From Phellopilus nigrolimitatus (lineage: Eukaryota; Basidiomycota; Agaricomycetes; Hymenochaetales; Hymenochaetaceae): DNA of 64,000 nt. Both the position numbers and the translations under genes were made by a program. This document shows positions 10,748 through 21,327 of this stretch, piece by piece (the stretch's first letter is position 1; every line of letters starts with the position of its first letter). Location: the NCBI GenBank assembly GCA_021029095.1, contig JAJOHG010000050.1, positions 166,095 through 230,094 on the forward strand, given 5' to 3'. The notes below the pieces were generated by a model that searched no databases, was not told where the DNA came from, and saw only the letters and a program-made list of their open reading frames with translations.

Positions 10748-10880
10748 CAGTTGATTATCTCATAATGCATAAGTTACTAATGCATAATATCTAATAATGC
10801 ATCAAAAATCCGGGAACCGATCTCATCCCAGCCAAAATATGCAAGAAATCTACTATTTAATATTGCATAAGAACTTTGGT
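10748..10880 (+). mobile_element. Pogo-like element terminus, family B (partial)
   Basis: A TA-flanked CAGTTGATTATCTCATAATG terminus is followed by three ATGCATA motifs and GGGAACCGATCTC. The same end occurs at 31886 and in mirror at 39594. Relatives occur at 21063 and 46300. I could not locate the partner end of this copy. Confidence 0.5.
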
Positions 10881-10882
10881 TG

Positions 10883-10958
10883 TGGGCCATTGCTGCGCAT
10901 GGCATATTACGATTCCTTTTTTTTTCCCTTCTTCTCGTCATCTACTTTAGTATATATC
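10883..10958 (+). repeat. Dispersed ~80-bp repeat R2, copy 1
   Basis: The block starts GGGCCATTGCTGCGCATGGC, continues through GATTCC and a T-rich tract, and ends TTTAGTATATAT. It recurs at 21131-21222, 54596-54667 and, reversed, at 63890-63970. Conservation across four sites with unrelated flanks marks it as part of a repeat family, perhaps a shared transposon end. Confidence 0.55.
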
Positions 10959-11279
10959 AGGTTTCATATTATGGCTAGCGAGCAGAATATTTTAAGTAAA
11001 GAAGCGGCTTTGTTGTGGTTTCGAGCTGTGATATTCACGCTCTCCTGTGGTTCTTCCTCTGCTCCACTTGCACATTCCACAATTTGATTAATTATTTTCT
11101 GATAAAGGCAGGGTTCAAATCAAAAACTCAATACATTCATGTGTTCGCTCTATGTAGCTTGCATGTGCTGACCGTAACAAATAACTAGTCTAAGTACATT
11201 GCAATATTGAGAAGTTACTAATGAATCATGATCATAAATTATAAAAAACAATACCACGGTCCAAGCATAAAGTAATAAA
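10959..11279. other. AT-rich intergenic stretch
   Basis: No gene or clear element was recognised. The segment separates repeat R2 from the end of the BRF1 pseudogene. Confidence 0.35.
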
Positions 11280-13560
11280 CTACATTGATTCACGCACTTC
11301 TCTCACCTCCTGCTCGTACCCCTCATCCCACACATGCTTGTCTCCCTTCTTTCTCATCTCAATCTCCTCCCCATCCATTCCCGTCACGCCATCCGCACCC
11401 GCGTTTTCCATGCGCTTCTTGCCTGCCTTGTCCGTGCCACGCCTCGGCGCAGGCGTCGACATGCCAAGTCCGCCGCCGCTCTCCTCGACAGCCACGTACA
11501 CACCCTCACCGCTCTTGTCGTCAATAGTGTACATGTCCTCCTCCTTGTCACTGAAATCCACCTCTGGCGGGGCGCGTCCGCGCCCGCCGCGCCTGCGGAG
11601 TCGCCGTCGAAGAGGCTTTTGAGCGCGTCGTAGTTGATCCACCGGCTGTACTTTGTGCTCTTCTTGATGAGGTTGCGCACTGCATCTGCGGCTGTGCTTT
11701 CACTCGGCGTCGATGCACCATGCAGCTTCGCGTTTGTCTTGTGGCACTGCGTGAAAATGAATTAATAGTTTCCAGATAATTACAGCTGTTTGCAGAAATA
11801 ATGGCAGTCGCGGGTCAGATCGAAATGAAGAGGTAATCGGACTTCGCCAAAATTTGACATGTGTCATCAGTGTACCGCTGATTCGTTTGCTCGCAACGGC
11901 GTTCTAGATCGACTTTCAACGGGTTATTGACTGAAAATATGCATATATATATATATTGTACTAAGATATGCTCGCAGAGTATTTATGAGATAAAATGAAT
12001 CGTATCGGCCCTGTTAAGTAAATCGAATCACAACTGCACTACAACGTATATGCTACACCTATTGTCTATACCGGTGATGATTTTCCTCATATATTAGCTT
12101 GCAAGTTTGCACGACAGAGACAAGCCCAGATATTATGAAAAGACCGTAGCATAACATGCCTTGTCAGTGTATGCCGAGAAAAGTTACGTTGTCGACGCGC
12201 ATCGAATTTGGGCCAAAATTCGATGCGAATTTTTGGCTAAGTCCGATTACCTCTTCATTTCAATCTGACCCGCGACTGCCATTATTTTTGCAAACAGCTG
12301 TAAAGAAATTCAGGTTTTGATTTTTTAAAGAATAAATAAAAATTAGCTGAGGGGTGGGTCGGGCCTGCGCCATCCTTTAATGCCTCCTTGACTGGATCAA
12401 ACCATTCAGCGACCAAACACAACTCCGCTAGCGCAAGTTCAGTCCACTCACCAGCCAGAGATTTCAAAGTAGTCTTCATTGCTTTCCACACAGACACGAT
12501 CTTTCATCTTCGCCCCATCCTCCGTGAGCATGAATGTGTCGAGCTCCACCTCGTCGAGGTCGAGCAATGCGTCGTCCCCCGCGAAGCGTGCGAGCCGCTG
12601 CTCCGCAGCGTCGAGCGCCACAGCGAGCGCGTTCCCATGGTCGTTCTGCAGGTAATCGGTCATTTCCTCTGAGAGAGCCGCGTCAACGGTCGCGTCGAGC
12701 GGTGACGGCGACCAAGAAGGCGCGCGGGTCTCCACTTGAGGTTCGTTTGTAGGTGGGGGATGTCTGTGTGTGACGAGCTGGCACGCAAAATGGGACTCTG
12801 CGCGCCTGCGTTGAAATACTGACTTGAAGGGAGGGGTCGGGGAAGAAAAGAGGCAAGGTGTCCGACGTTCCTGCGAGGATGCCCTCGTTGAGCAGTAAGC
12901 GGGCCGAAAGGCTGGCGCGCCTCCGGGTCATTTGCTAGCTGCTCAGTAAGGGGAGCAGTGTCCGCGTCTTCTGCCTCATCCTCGACGCGCTTCCACTTCT
13001 TCTCCTTTTTCTTTCTCTTCTTCTTGCTCTTCTTCGCACTCGTAACGTCTCCTCGATCTCGTCGAGCAATTCGTCATCGCCTTCGTCCTCTTTGTCGTCC
13101 GCCTCACTTTCCTTCTCCCTCTCCTTCATTCCATGCTCCTTACCCTTCGTGAACACCGGCGGATCCATCTCATCCTCGAGCCGCACAGTGCAGAGGTCCG
13201 CGAGGGTGAGCGCACCGCTCGGGTCTTCTTGAGCTCGTCCAGGCACTTCTTGAGCGTCGATTCTTTGATCTTGACGACCTGGACGATCTCCTGCAGGGAG
13301 CGGCGGAAGTTGTTCATGCGGGCGGAGAGGAGACAAGCGCTGCAGATGTCGGCGGGGCGGCGGGGACATCTAGTCACGGAAGAAGAGTACGACGATGTGG
13401 ACGGCGTCCGCGGCGACCTTGGGCATTTTGTCGCCGAACTCAAGAAGCGCGGCGAAGGGTGAAATGTAGTGCGACGGGTCAATGAGCGGGAGTCGCAGGT
13501 TGAGCGTCTGCACCAACTGGAGGTACATGTGGCCAAGCTCGAACACGCTGAAGGAGGTCA
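11280..13560 (-). pseudogene. BRF1: TFIIIB subunit BRF1, broken copy 1
   Basis: BRF1 is the TFIIB-related subunit of the RNA polymerase III initiation factor. Starting near 13560 the frames give the second cyclin repeat (LGHMYLQLVQTLNLRLP, INNFRRSL-type helix, LQEIVQVVKI, STLKKCLDELKK). Then come an acidic/basic linker (DEGDDELLDEIEE), the TBP-binding BRF homology block (LDLDEVELDTFMLTEDGAK) near 12600, and the C-terminal STKYSRWINYDALKSLF near 11650, followed by an acidic tail to a stop at 11280. Stops and frameshifts break the cyclin part, and a 518-bp MITE sits in an intron. The N-terminal zinc ribbon and first cyclin repeat are absent. They are replaced by Argonaute sequence joined at about 13560-13640, the same join as at about 43300-43330. 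Confidence 0.85.
11783..12300. mobile_element. TA-flanked MITE, 518 bp, inside the BRF1 pseudogene
   Basis: The TIRs start CAGCTGTTTGCAGAAATAAT and read on through GGCAGTCGCGGGTCAGAT to about 65 bp, with few mismatches between ends. Both sides carry TA, as expected of a Tc1/mariner-type insertion. The second BRF1 copy (near 44050) lacks the element. The interior is AT-rich without a gene. Confidence 0.75.
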
Positions 13561-13599
13561 GAGAAGTCGATGAGCCTGTAATTGCGAGCCTCCTTCTAA

Positions 13600-15430
13600 C
13601 GGCGGGCGACGTAAAGGCAGGCGGCGATGGATTTCATTGTTGCATACGAAAAACGAACATGATGTTTGGGCGCCCAGGAAGTATCTCGATCTCATTCTCG
13701 ATCGCGTTGATCGCCGCAGTACGCAGTGGGGTCGTGTGTGTTGCTTGCGGGAGCCACACGAAGAGCAGCGGTGGAAGCGCGTCTTCGACCTGCATCCCGC
13801 ACGTCCAGCACATCGCCAGGAACCGCGGAACAACACCACGCGGCGCTGGGACCGAGGAATCTCTGGAGTCCTCGTGCCCGTCGTCTGCAAGGACGAGATT
13901 GGCGGCGCGAGTAAGCGGCGCGAGCCGGTAGAAGCGCACGTCGTGGGCATCCCAGTATCAATTGGTGACAGTGAGGGAACACGATGAGTAGATGACTTTG
14001 GGAAAGCTGAGAAGGCGTGCAGGGACAACCGCCATGTTGAGGGAAATCCGATCCTGAAGCCCTGTATGGGCGGCGCGCCCTCGGGCAAACCCAGTACTTC
14101 GATTTCCTGCTAGGTGATTGTCTTAGCACTGACGAACGGCGGCATTGTTGCGTACTTTGCCATTTCCAGACTTCCGCGCTCGGAGTACATACCTGCGCAT
14201 GGATGGCCAGGCTCGATCTCTCAGAGCTCGGCGGGAACAAAGATATCCTTGGTCTTGTTTCCCACATTGACGACGGGAAAGTTATCAGCATGTTGGAGGC
14301 GAATGTTGAATTCTGTACACCTCCATGAGTATCTAAGATCCAGTTAGTCACACATGCTAGTTGTGCTTATTTCGTTGAAAATACTGTTCCACACTGAACA
14401 TTTTTCCCAGTTCGTCGCAATGGAAGACTGTCTTCCTCGCCGAATGGCTTCCGAAAGCCTTGATACCACTCTTCCTGCGATAGCCTAGGTACTTTTTTGT
14501 AACCCTCACGCGCCGGTAAAAGCTCTGGGAGTTGCTTGCCCCATACGATGTCTGCTGATAGTTGATCATCGCATCGCTAAAGCGCGCATTCGGGACGTAA
14601 ACACGCCCGTGCAGACGTTGACGTTGACCACGAGATTCTTGAACACTGGGCGCACGCTTGCGAAGAACCCTTCCATGACTCGAGACTCGCACTGAGAGCG
14701 AGTGGAGACTCGCTCAAAACTGAAGGGGAAAACAAGCAGCCTTTCTTGTCGGACACGCCCGTGTGCGAGACATGCACGGTCACGAAGAGATTGAAGGCAA
14801 AGATAATCAGGAAAGGATTATAATCTGCATCCTCGCCTCGGAGGTAGCTAGAAATTGTTTATTCTCAAGTAAGGTCAGTCGCATATCTAGTTGAGAATAT
14901 GAACGGTTACCAGTCGAAGTCTGCAGACCTCAGTTCCTTCGGTTCGAGAACCTTGACCGTGTAAAGACACCAGCCTCTGAGTCCAGTTGTGTGCTATCTC
15001 GTGGAGGTAAATGCAACCTCCGGCGTGGACTCTAGGAGCTCGAATGCACGCTTACGAACAGCCAAAGAGACCACATCGGGAGCAATCACGACTGGGTAGT
15101 CGTACAAAATGATGTCCTTCGGAAGAAGCTCGCGCGAACTGCGATCGCGGCGCTATGCTTCCCAAATCCCGCGTGCACAACGTGATTGGGGTCTGTAGAC
15201 GACAGAGTTTGGAAGTTGAAGACAAGGATGCCCTGTCCTCACTCTGAGAGCCGCGCGTCGGACTGCGCGGGCGGGTTTGAAGAAAAGATCTGTGCAGCTC
15301 CAGAGCCGGAAACGGGCTCGCCAACGTCGCGGGGGTCGCCTGAAGACGAATTTAGCCCGGCGGTTCTCGCAGGCGAGTCGCCATGCGCCCCACAAACCGT
15401 AGGAGGGCGCCCTTGGGAGGCATGCCTCTA
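13600..15430 (-). pseudogene. Argonaute, broken copy 1
   Basis: Argonautes are guide-RNA-binding slicer proteins of RNA silencing. On the minus strand the low-complexity N-terminus (from about 15430) is followed by the N-domain (IAVRASFF, then a frameshift into DIILYDYPV near 15100). Next come L1/DUF1785 (LESWKG, then VYVPNARFSDAMI), L2 (YLGYRRKSGIKAFGS), ARKTVFHCDELGKMFSVEQY, PAZ (VGNKTKDIFVPAEL, broken by a stop) and a Mid segment ending near 13640 (INAIENEIEILPGRPN). Several stops and frameshifts intervene, and the whole PIWI domain is missing because the sequence switches to BRF1 at about 13600. It therefore cannot act as a slicer. Confidence 0.85.
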
Positions 15431-15644
15431 CTGTGTTGGCCGCGAACAGCTCATCTGACGCCGTTTCCTCTGAATTATCCGTGATATTTGTTGTTGTGTA
15501 TGAGTGAAAGTGAACAGTGTCTAAATCAGATTGGATGGATAGGATGAAGCAGCAGACGGGGCAGAGGCCTCGCTGCAGCAGGTGCAGGAGCAAGTATAGA
15601 AGCCGCAGGATCCGCAGGTGCGGCCATCACCGCCCATCCTTACT

Positions 15645-16700
15645 TCAAGGCACGCACACCCTTGAGCCTCTTTGATCTTGCCCGCTCGCGCTCCTCCGTG
15701 TCCTTCTCTGCCTGGAGCACCCTCGCCACGTCCTCCTTCTTCTCACGTGCGAGGCGGTCCTCGACCGTCGTGTCCACTGCGGCAACCCGGGGGTCGACAT
15801 GCCCTTGGCCCCTTGCCGCCGTCGGAGGGATCGGGCGTGACGACGCCGAGCACGCGCAGGCGCTGCTGTAACCAGCGCTGCGCCTGCTTTCGGACATATA
15901 CCGCACGCTCCCCGCTGGATGAACTCTTCACGTTCGGCGCGGGAAATGCTAAGACCGAGATGGTGATCATTGATGTGGGTGCGGGTGGTGGAGGTGGCGG
16001 AGGCAAGCGCGCTGCTGTAGCTGTAGGCGGGCCACGTGGTCTGTCTCGACCATATTCTCTGTCCCTGCCATAATCCAGGCCGCGGTCGTAATCCCGGGCT
16101 CCGTCTGTCACAATCATGTGTGCCCCGCGTGTACCCGTCTTCATCGCGGTCGCGGTCTTGGTCTCGGTCTCTGTCATAGCCATAGTCGCGATCGCAATCG
16201 TGATCGTACCGTAGGTCACCGTATTGGCCAAAGCGCTCGTTGCGCCTGTGCCTATCGCGATTCCACTCACGCTTTTCACGCTTGCGGCCGCGCTCGCACT
16301 CTTCATGCTTCTTCTGCACGTCGGGGATGCGCTCGTCCATAAAATGAGGCAGGTCGCACTCTAGCTCGCGGTGTTCCTCGTCCTTTGCGGTGCTGCGCCG
16401 GCCGCGCGCGATATCCTCCTGGATGCGCTTCACACGGTAGTGCAGATCCTCCATCTTACACTCAAGCTCCTCGTCCTCGCGCATCTGGCCCGCGCCTTCT
16501 GCCGCGTTGTGCTCGAATGCTCTCGAGGTCCTCACCGGGAGACTCCGTTCTCGTGCGCACATTCCGCCTGTCAGTGTGCCAAGCCCGACTCTGGTAGTAC
16601 ACGCCTGGCTCACCGTCGTCCGCGTGCTTGTACACCATCGCATCTTTACGTGTAGGAACGTAGTCTACCGGTCTGTTTGGGGTTGTTGAGGCCCCCACCT
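15645..16700 (-). pseudogene. PAN1-like actin/endocytosis scaffold fragment
   Basis: From about 16680 the frame reads PVDYVPTRKDAMVYKHADDG, then RAWHTDRRNVRTRTES. After a shift follow a long charged coiled coil (ECKMEDLHYRVKRIQEDIARG, HFMDERIPDVQKK), an Arg/Asp-repeat tract (YDRDRDQDRDRD), a Pro-rich part and a basic helical end. This order resembles the region after the EH domains of the fungal endocytic scaffold PAN1. That identification is from memory and tentative. Frames change at least three times, no EH domain is present and no start codon is convincing. It looks like an orphaned 3' portion. Confidence 0.4.
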
Positions 16701-17690
16701 CTTAGTCTACTACCATCACCGTCACTGGCCCTGTATCTCTCTCGTCTCTCTATATTTCCCTATAGATCTGGTTCAGCTCGGTTCCGGTGTGATTGTAGGC
16801 GGAGTTCCTACATTACGCCCGCCCTTGCCAGGCACCGCGGAACTGTTGACCGAACGCACCTTTCCACAGGAAGTGGTATCGCTGCTCTCCGAGCTTGAGC
16901 ATGGCGTGTTGTTTTTAAATATATCCTTGAGGAAATTGACGGCTGTGTCCAGATCGTGGAGGTACGAGCTCCGGTGGGAGTACATTGGGAGCGCTCGTCC
17001 CATTGAGTCCTGTGACAAATGAGTTCAGAGAAAACCCCGGTATATAATGAATGCACTTACTGCGATAAATGAGACACATTGTGACGTGAAATTTCGCGAG
17101 ATTCACTGTCAGCTTGCCTCTGAGCGCAACAAGATAAAAACAAAAAAATCGACGCCTATGACGTACGACTCAGAAACAAAGTGGTACGTCATAGGACAGC
17201 GTGACGTGTGGCGGTGCTATGTGGCTATGCCGAGTGTCGATAGTAAGAAAATAACTTGTACACTTCTGTACACTTTTTGTAATAGTGACCGTGACAAAAT
17301 GCACCGCCACTGTCATTGAAATCGCAGAAGTGGAACGGACGATAACCTTCCTTACATCAGGAATCGTAATTTTGGGATTTATGCATAGATATAGGCAATT
17401 TTAAGAAGTTTGAGCTCCAAGTTCTTGAAAATACATCCCACACTGCTATAAAACTGTTACTTCGGGGACAAATTTACAGGATTACACTTTATAAAGTGTA
17501 AGTTTGGGATTTTCTATGGCCATCTTCGGCTGGTACCGAGCTTAGTCACTCTGTATAACAAGAAATATATTATTTAAATCATTTAAAAATCATCTAAACT
17601 TATTTACTATTGCATAATATCTATTAATGCATAGGAATTCTTGGAACCGAGCGAATGCATTATGAGATAATCAAATGAACACACCTGCTG
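16701..17690. other. Intergenic stretch with a small hairpin
   Basis: No gene is supported. It holds a 41-bp hairpin at 17155-17195 and a segment near 17210-17320 that resembles, inverted, 58550-58610 (repeated GTACACTT motifs). Pogo-like remnants (ATGCATTATGAGATAATC) lie at 17655-17672. Confidence 0.4.
17155..17195. repeat. 41-bp hairpin, CCTATGACGTAC arms
   Basis: Perfect 12-bp inverted arms CCTATGACGTAC / GTACGTCATAGG flank a 17-nt interior. A sister hairpin with the same ATGACGTAC core is at 60342-60394. Both look like minimal MITE remnants. Confidence 0.55.
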
Positions 17691-17734
17691 GAAGGATCAA
17701 GAACGCGGACGCGCCGTACTCCACATATACGCGC

Positions 17735-19568
17735 TCACGGAACGGGGGCGGGGGCAGGGACGGGAGCTGATGCTGCAGTGGCTCGGCACGGGCGGCGGCT
17801 GCAGCCCCGCGCCGCCCGCGTGCCGCCCGCGTGCCGCAGCGGGATTGGCAAAGGCATGAACATTGCCGCGCCCCCCATCTCCTGCTGCTGCTGTTGTTGT
17901 TGTTGGGGAGGCACGGGCGCGCCGCCGCCGTACATATAGTGCGCAGCGAAGCCCGGCGGGGCGTACGCCGCCTGCGGCAGCTGCTGCTGCTGCTCGTCCG
18001 CGCCGCCTGCACGGGCGTGCTGCTGCTCCCATTTCGCGTGCTGCTGTGCGGCGCCCTGGCCCTGGCCCTGCATGACCCACGTCGCGCCCCGGAGCACGTA
18101 CGGCGGGAGGAGGGACGACGGCGGCGTCGGGTAGCCCGGGTGCGCGCTCTGCGGCTGCGAGCCCGGGTGCTGCGAGCCGCCGGTCTGCAAGGTGGACACG
18201 TCCAAGGGCGGCGAGGGCAAGTGCCAGTGCGTGCTGAGCTGCTGCTGCCCCTGACCCTGCCCCTGCCATGGGAGCATGAGTGGCGGCGGCGCGGCGGGCG
18301 CGAGGGGCGGAGTGCCGCTCGGCGGCGTCTGCTAAGGGCACACGCGTCCATTTAGCATTGCATTTTGAGAAGAAAACGAAGACGTAAAAAAATAAAGACG
18401 TAAAAATGAAAAACCGGAAAAAGCCCCTGCTTCTACACGACATCTCGGCAGTTTTCGAAGAAAGAAAGAAAGAAGCAGGAAGACAGACAAAGGGAAGACA
18501 AAGGGAGACAGAAGAGGCCAGACAGAAGAAAGGCAGATAACGCGATAACGCGATAATAGAAAGAGAAAAAAACAAATCAACGCGCACGCTCACCAAATAT
18601 ACGCCGTTCTCGTTGTCGCCGGGGCCGACGGACCGCACGCCGGAGTGGCGCCGCCGCTTCACGCCTACCGCAAACGGGGAGCCGCCGTTCATTGTATGCG
18701 CGTGCTTGCGGCAGGGGTGCGCGGAGTGCGAGGGATGGTACGGCACGGGCGCGGCGGCGCCGCTGCCGCCGAGCGGCGAGGGCGGCATGAGTGGCGCGGG
18801 GGGCTGCTGCTGCTGCTGTTGCATGTCGAGCGGGCTGATCGGGGAACCGAGCGCCGGCGAGGAGAGCGCGCCGCCCGTGCCTGCGCCGGGCGCAGGGGGA
18901 TCGGCGGGGGCGGGGGACGGCGGGATGGGGGACGGCGGGATGGGGGGGCGGACGCCCCTGTCCTCGAGCATCTTGCGGAGGGTGATCACATATATGTGGA
19001 GGGAGGCGTTCTCTGCCTGGAGCGTGCGGAAGCAGTCAGAGGTGGAGGCGAGCGTGGGCGGGAGCACGAGGGCTTCTTCGCGGGAGAGGCCGAATGCGTC
19101 GCGGCAAAGCTGGACGTCGCTTTCGAGCTGTGGGCGGGCGTGAGCGAGCGAGCGAGTGAGTGAGTGGACGGGCGGGTGGAGATGGGGATGGGGATGGGGA
19201 TGGGGAGAAGCGCGGGACGGCGGCGGCTTTCACGAGAGCGTGAAGAAGGGAGAAGGAAGGAGCGATATGAAGACGGGAGTGCGCACCTGCTTGAGATACG
19301 CCTTGAACCTCTCGCGATAGAGGGCCTGTGAGGCGGCTCTCTTGGACTTTCTGACCTCATCGCTGTCCTTCTGGCGTTGAGGGAGATACGCCTTGAACCT
19401 CGCGCGATAGAGGGCCTGTGAGGCGGCTTTCTTGGACTTTCTGACCTCATCGCTGTCCTTCTGGCGTTGAGGGAGATACGCCTTGAACCTCGCGCGATAG
19501 AGGGCCTGTGAGGCGGCTTTCTTGGACTTTCTGACCTCATCGCTGTCCTTCTGGCGTTGGGAGGTCAT
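17735..19568 (-). CDS. bZIP-like transcription regulator, three exons, 469 aa
   Basis: Exons 19568-19287, 19127-18594 and 18331-17735 are joined by GT..AG introns and keep one frame over 1413 nt. The start is MTSQRQKDSDE. The basic region RKSKRAASQALYRERFKAYL runs into LESDVQLCRDAFG and an LQAENASLHIYVITLRKM helix, which resembles a bZIP-type DNA-binding and dimerisation unit. In this reading the usual invariant Asn is Arg, so the class is probable rather than certain. Exon 2 continues with Pro-rich and poly-Gln (six Q) sequence. A basic patch VKRRRHSG could serve nuclear import. Exon 3 is Gln/Pro/Gly-rich with an eight-Gln run, like an activation domain. It is one of the few intact genes here. 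The basic region is present three times. Confidence 0.65.
19288..19563 (-). repeat. Triplicated 90-bp unit in exon 1 of the bZIP-like gene
   Basis: Three head-to-tail units of exactly 90 bp (30 codons) encode RQKDSDEVRKSKKAASQALY and ten further residues. Units 1 and 2 are almost identical and end in AYLPQ. Unit 3, adjoining the splice site, reads RERFKAYLKQ and continues into the putative zipper. The exact 3n length keeps the frame open, and the near identity implies recent duplication. Confidence 0.9.
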
Positions 19569-19854
19569 TCGTACTTGAGGAGCGTGATGATTATGATGAG
19601 GCTGCTGTGGAAGACGCGAAGGGACGCGATTCAGATCATTTTAAAACTCAACAAGGCCCCTCACCCTCCGCCCGTCCCGATCCAGCCTAGCTCCGTTCCC
19701 CCCGTCCCTGAGCCAGCCTCGATTTTTGCGCCCGTTTCTGCCAATTTGCTTCCGTCGAACGGCGAAGCGCAGCCTGTGCGATCTTGCTTTTTGATCGCGG
19801 ATCCCACCAGCAGATTTACAGTTCCCACAGTACGTAAACCAGAAACAGCACGCG

Positions 19855-20126
19855 TGGGTCCAGATTCCAGAAAGTATTGCACGCTACCTTATACGGAACA
19901 TATTCCCACCTACACGGAGAAACCAGCCAACATGCCGCATCCTGGCTCAACTTCACACAAAATGACCATTTAAATCTCAGAAACATCACTGAAAGTTGTG
20001 GAACGCCTTGTCATATATCCAGGCAATAGGAATGCAGATATGCTTGACTTGACATGGCGTGTTGGAATTTTTTCTAGGTATATTTCCATATAAGGCAGCT
20101 TACAGTACTTTCTGGACCCACCTGTA
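19855..20126. repeat. Imperfect fold-back element upstream of the bZIP-like gene
   Basis: TGGGTCCAGA..CCAGAAAGTATTGC near 19855-19918 is the inverse of GCTTACAGTACTTTCTGG at 20095-20119. The arms are about 45 bp and the element about 270 bp. No gene lies inside. Between 19569 and 19855 nothing else was identified. Confidence 0.45.
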
Positions 20127-20222
20127 TTGCTTCCGCTGCCAGCCAGCCACAGATCACACCCGCACTCGCCGCCCCTTACTTCCCTCACATAAGCCAATCA
20201 AACAAACACATACATGCACATA

Positions 20223-20976
20223 CAGTCGACTATCTAATAATGCATGAGGTCCGTCCCCAATTTTCGTATGCATTAGTAGATCATATGCAGTAGCAGATGT
20301 CACTTTATCGTGACAATGTGTGGTCTTGTAGTATGCTCTCGTCACGCCAGTTTAGCGCCTACATTTGCGTGCTTTCAGAAGGGCTATAAATTACCGATAT
20401 AATGATAATAATTGAATTAAAAAGCATCAAAAGACAATGACAATAGCGAACCTGAGATGTGCTCATAGTAACTGAAAATTGTACAGGAAAGAATGAATGG
20501 AGTGTAACTTGTTTATGTGTTGCCAAATCCACGTGTCGGAGGTTCCACCAGCTGCAGAGACAGTTGATATAGCAGATGTCTCTGGTGAATTTATGTCTCT
20601 TGGCTTACGAGTTTGAGGGTGGTATGTGCTTGATTGTTGCGAGGCCTCCATTTTTCTTTGCTTACATAACAAAGTTTGTGTAGCAATTCGAAAGAGCATT
20701 GATTTCTCTTCTGTCCTTACATTTTCTTTTGCATGCTAGCTGTCGAACATATTTTATGTCCTGTCGGGATCACCATCGGGGTACAAGATGCATCAAATCT
20801 TGACAAAAAATTACCCAAAAAGGCATATTTATTAATGCATATGGCCAAAACTCGTATGCAGTATTCGATATTGGATTTTATGCATATCTTGGCGGGGACG
20901 AAGTCGGTTCCGCCATTTCATATGCATTAGCAGCTCATATGCATTATTACCTTATGCATTATTAGAAAGTCGACTG
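20223..20976. mobile_element. Pogo/Tigger-like non-autonomous element, 754 bp, copy A'
   Basis: It has the same length and TIRs (CAGTCGACTATCTAATAATG) as 8931-9684 but the opposite orientation, with TA on both sides. The internal sequence matches copy A with scattered substitutions. Confidence 0.75.
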
Positions 20977-21062
20977 TATACTCTATGTAGTAGCTAGAGC
21001 GCAAAAAGGAAAAGAGATAATTTCGCGCTGAACAGAGCGATTCACGATTAATTACTGTCTAC

Positions 21063-21222
21063 AGTCGATTATCTCCTATTGCATACGGCCGTTCCCGAAA
21101 ATTTCTATGCATTAGTAGATACTTTGGTAGTGGGCCATTGCTGTGCATGGCAAATTTTATTTCCTTTTTTTTTTTCTCAGTCAAACCTTGCCATTTGCTC
21201 TAGTATATATAAGAACGCAGGC
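21063..21222 (+). repeat. Pogo-like terminus followed by repeat R2, copy 2
   Basis: CAGTCGATTATCTCCTATTG (partial pogo-like end) is followed at 21131 by R2 (GGGCCATTGCTGTGCATGGC to CTAGTATATAT). The pairing of a pogo-type end with R2 repeats the arrangement at 10748-10958. Confidence 0.5.
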
Positions 21223-21327
21223 ATCTAAATAAACGAGAAACAAAAACTATGTAAATAGTGTTTTTTAGATAACTTGAATTGACAGTGTGCCATAGGCAAT
21301 GGTGAGTGACACTGCAACACAAGATAC

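Noticed and set aside
16050..16300. Repeat-rich Arg/Asp protein on the plus strand
   Set aside because: The plus-strand frames are complements of the YDRDRD repeat of the PAN1-like fragment, which has the better coding logic on the minus strand.
18000..19160. Plus-strand frames of 170-176 codons opposite the bZIP-like gene
   Set aside because: Gly/Arg/Ala-rich antisense of poly-Gln and Pro tracts. The minus strand splices into a complete gene.
19288..19563. CRISPR array or satellite
   Set aside because: Three 90-bp units without spacers, in frame within an exon: a coding tandem duplication, not an array.
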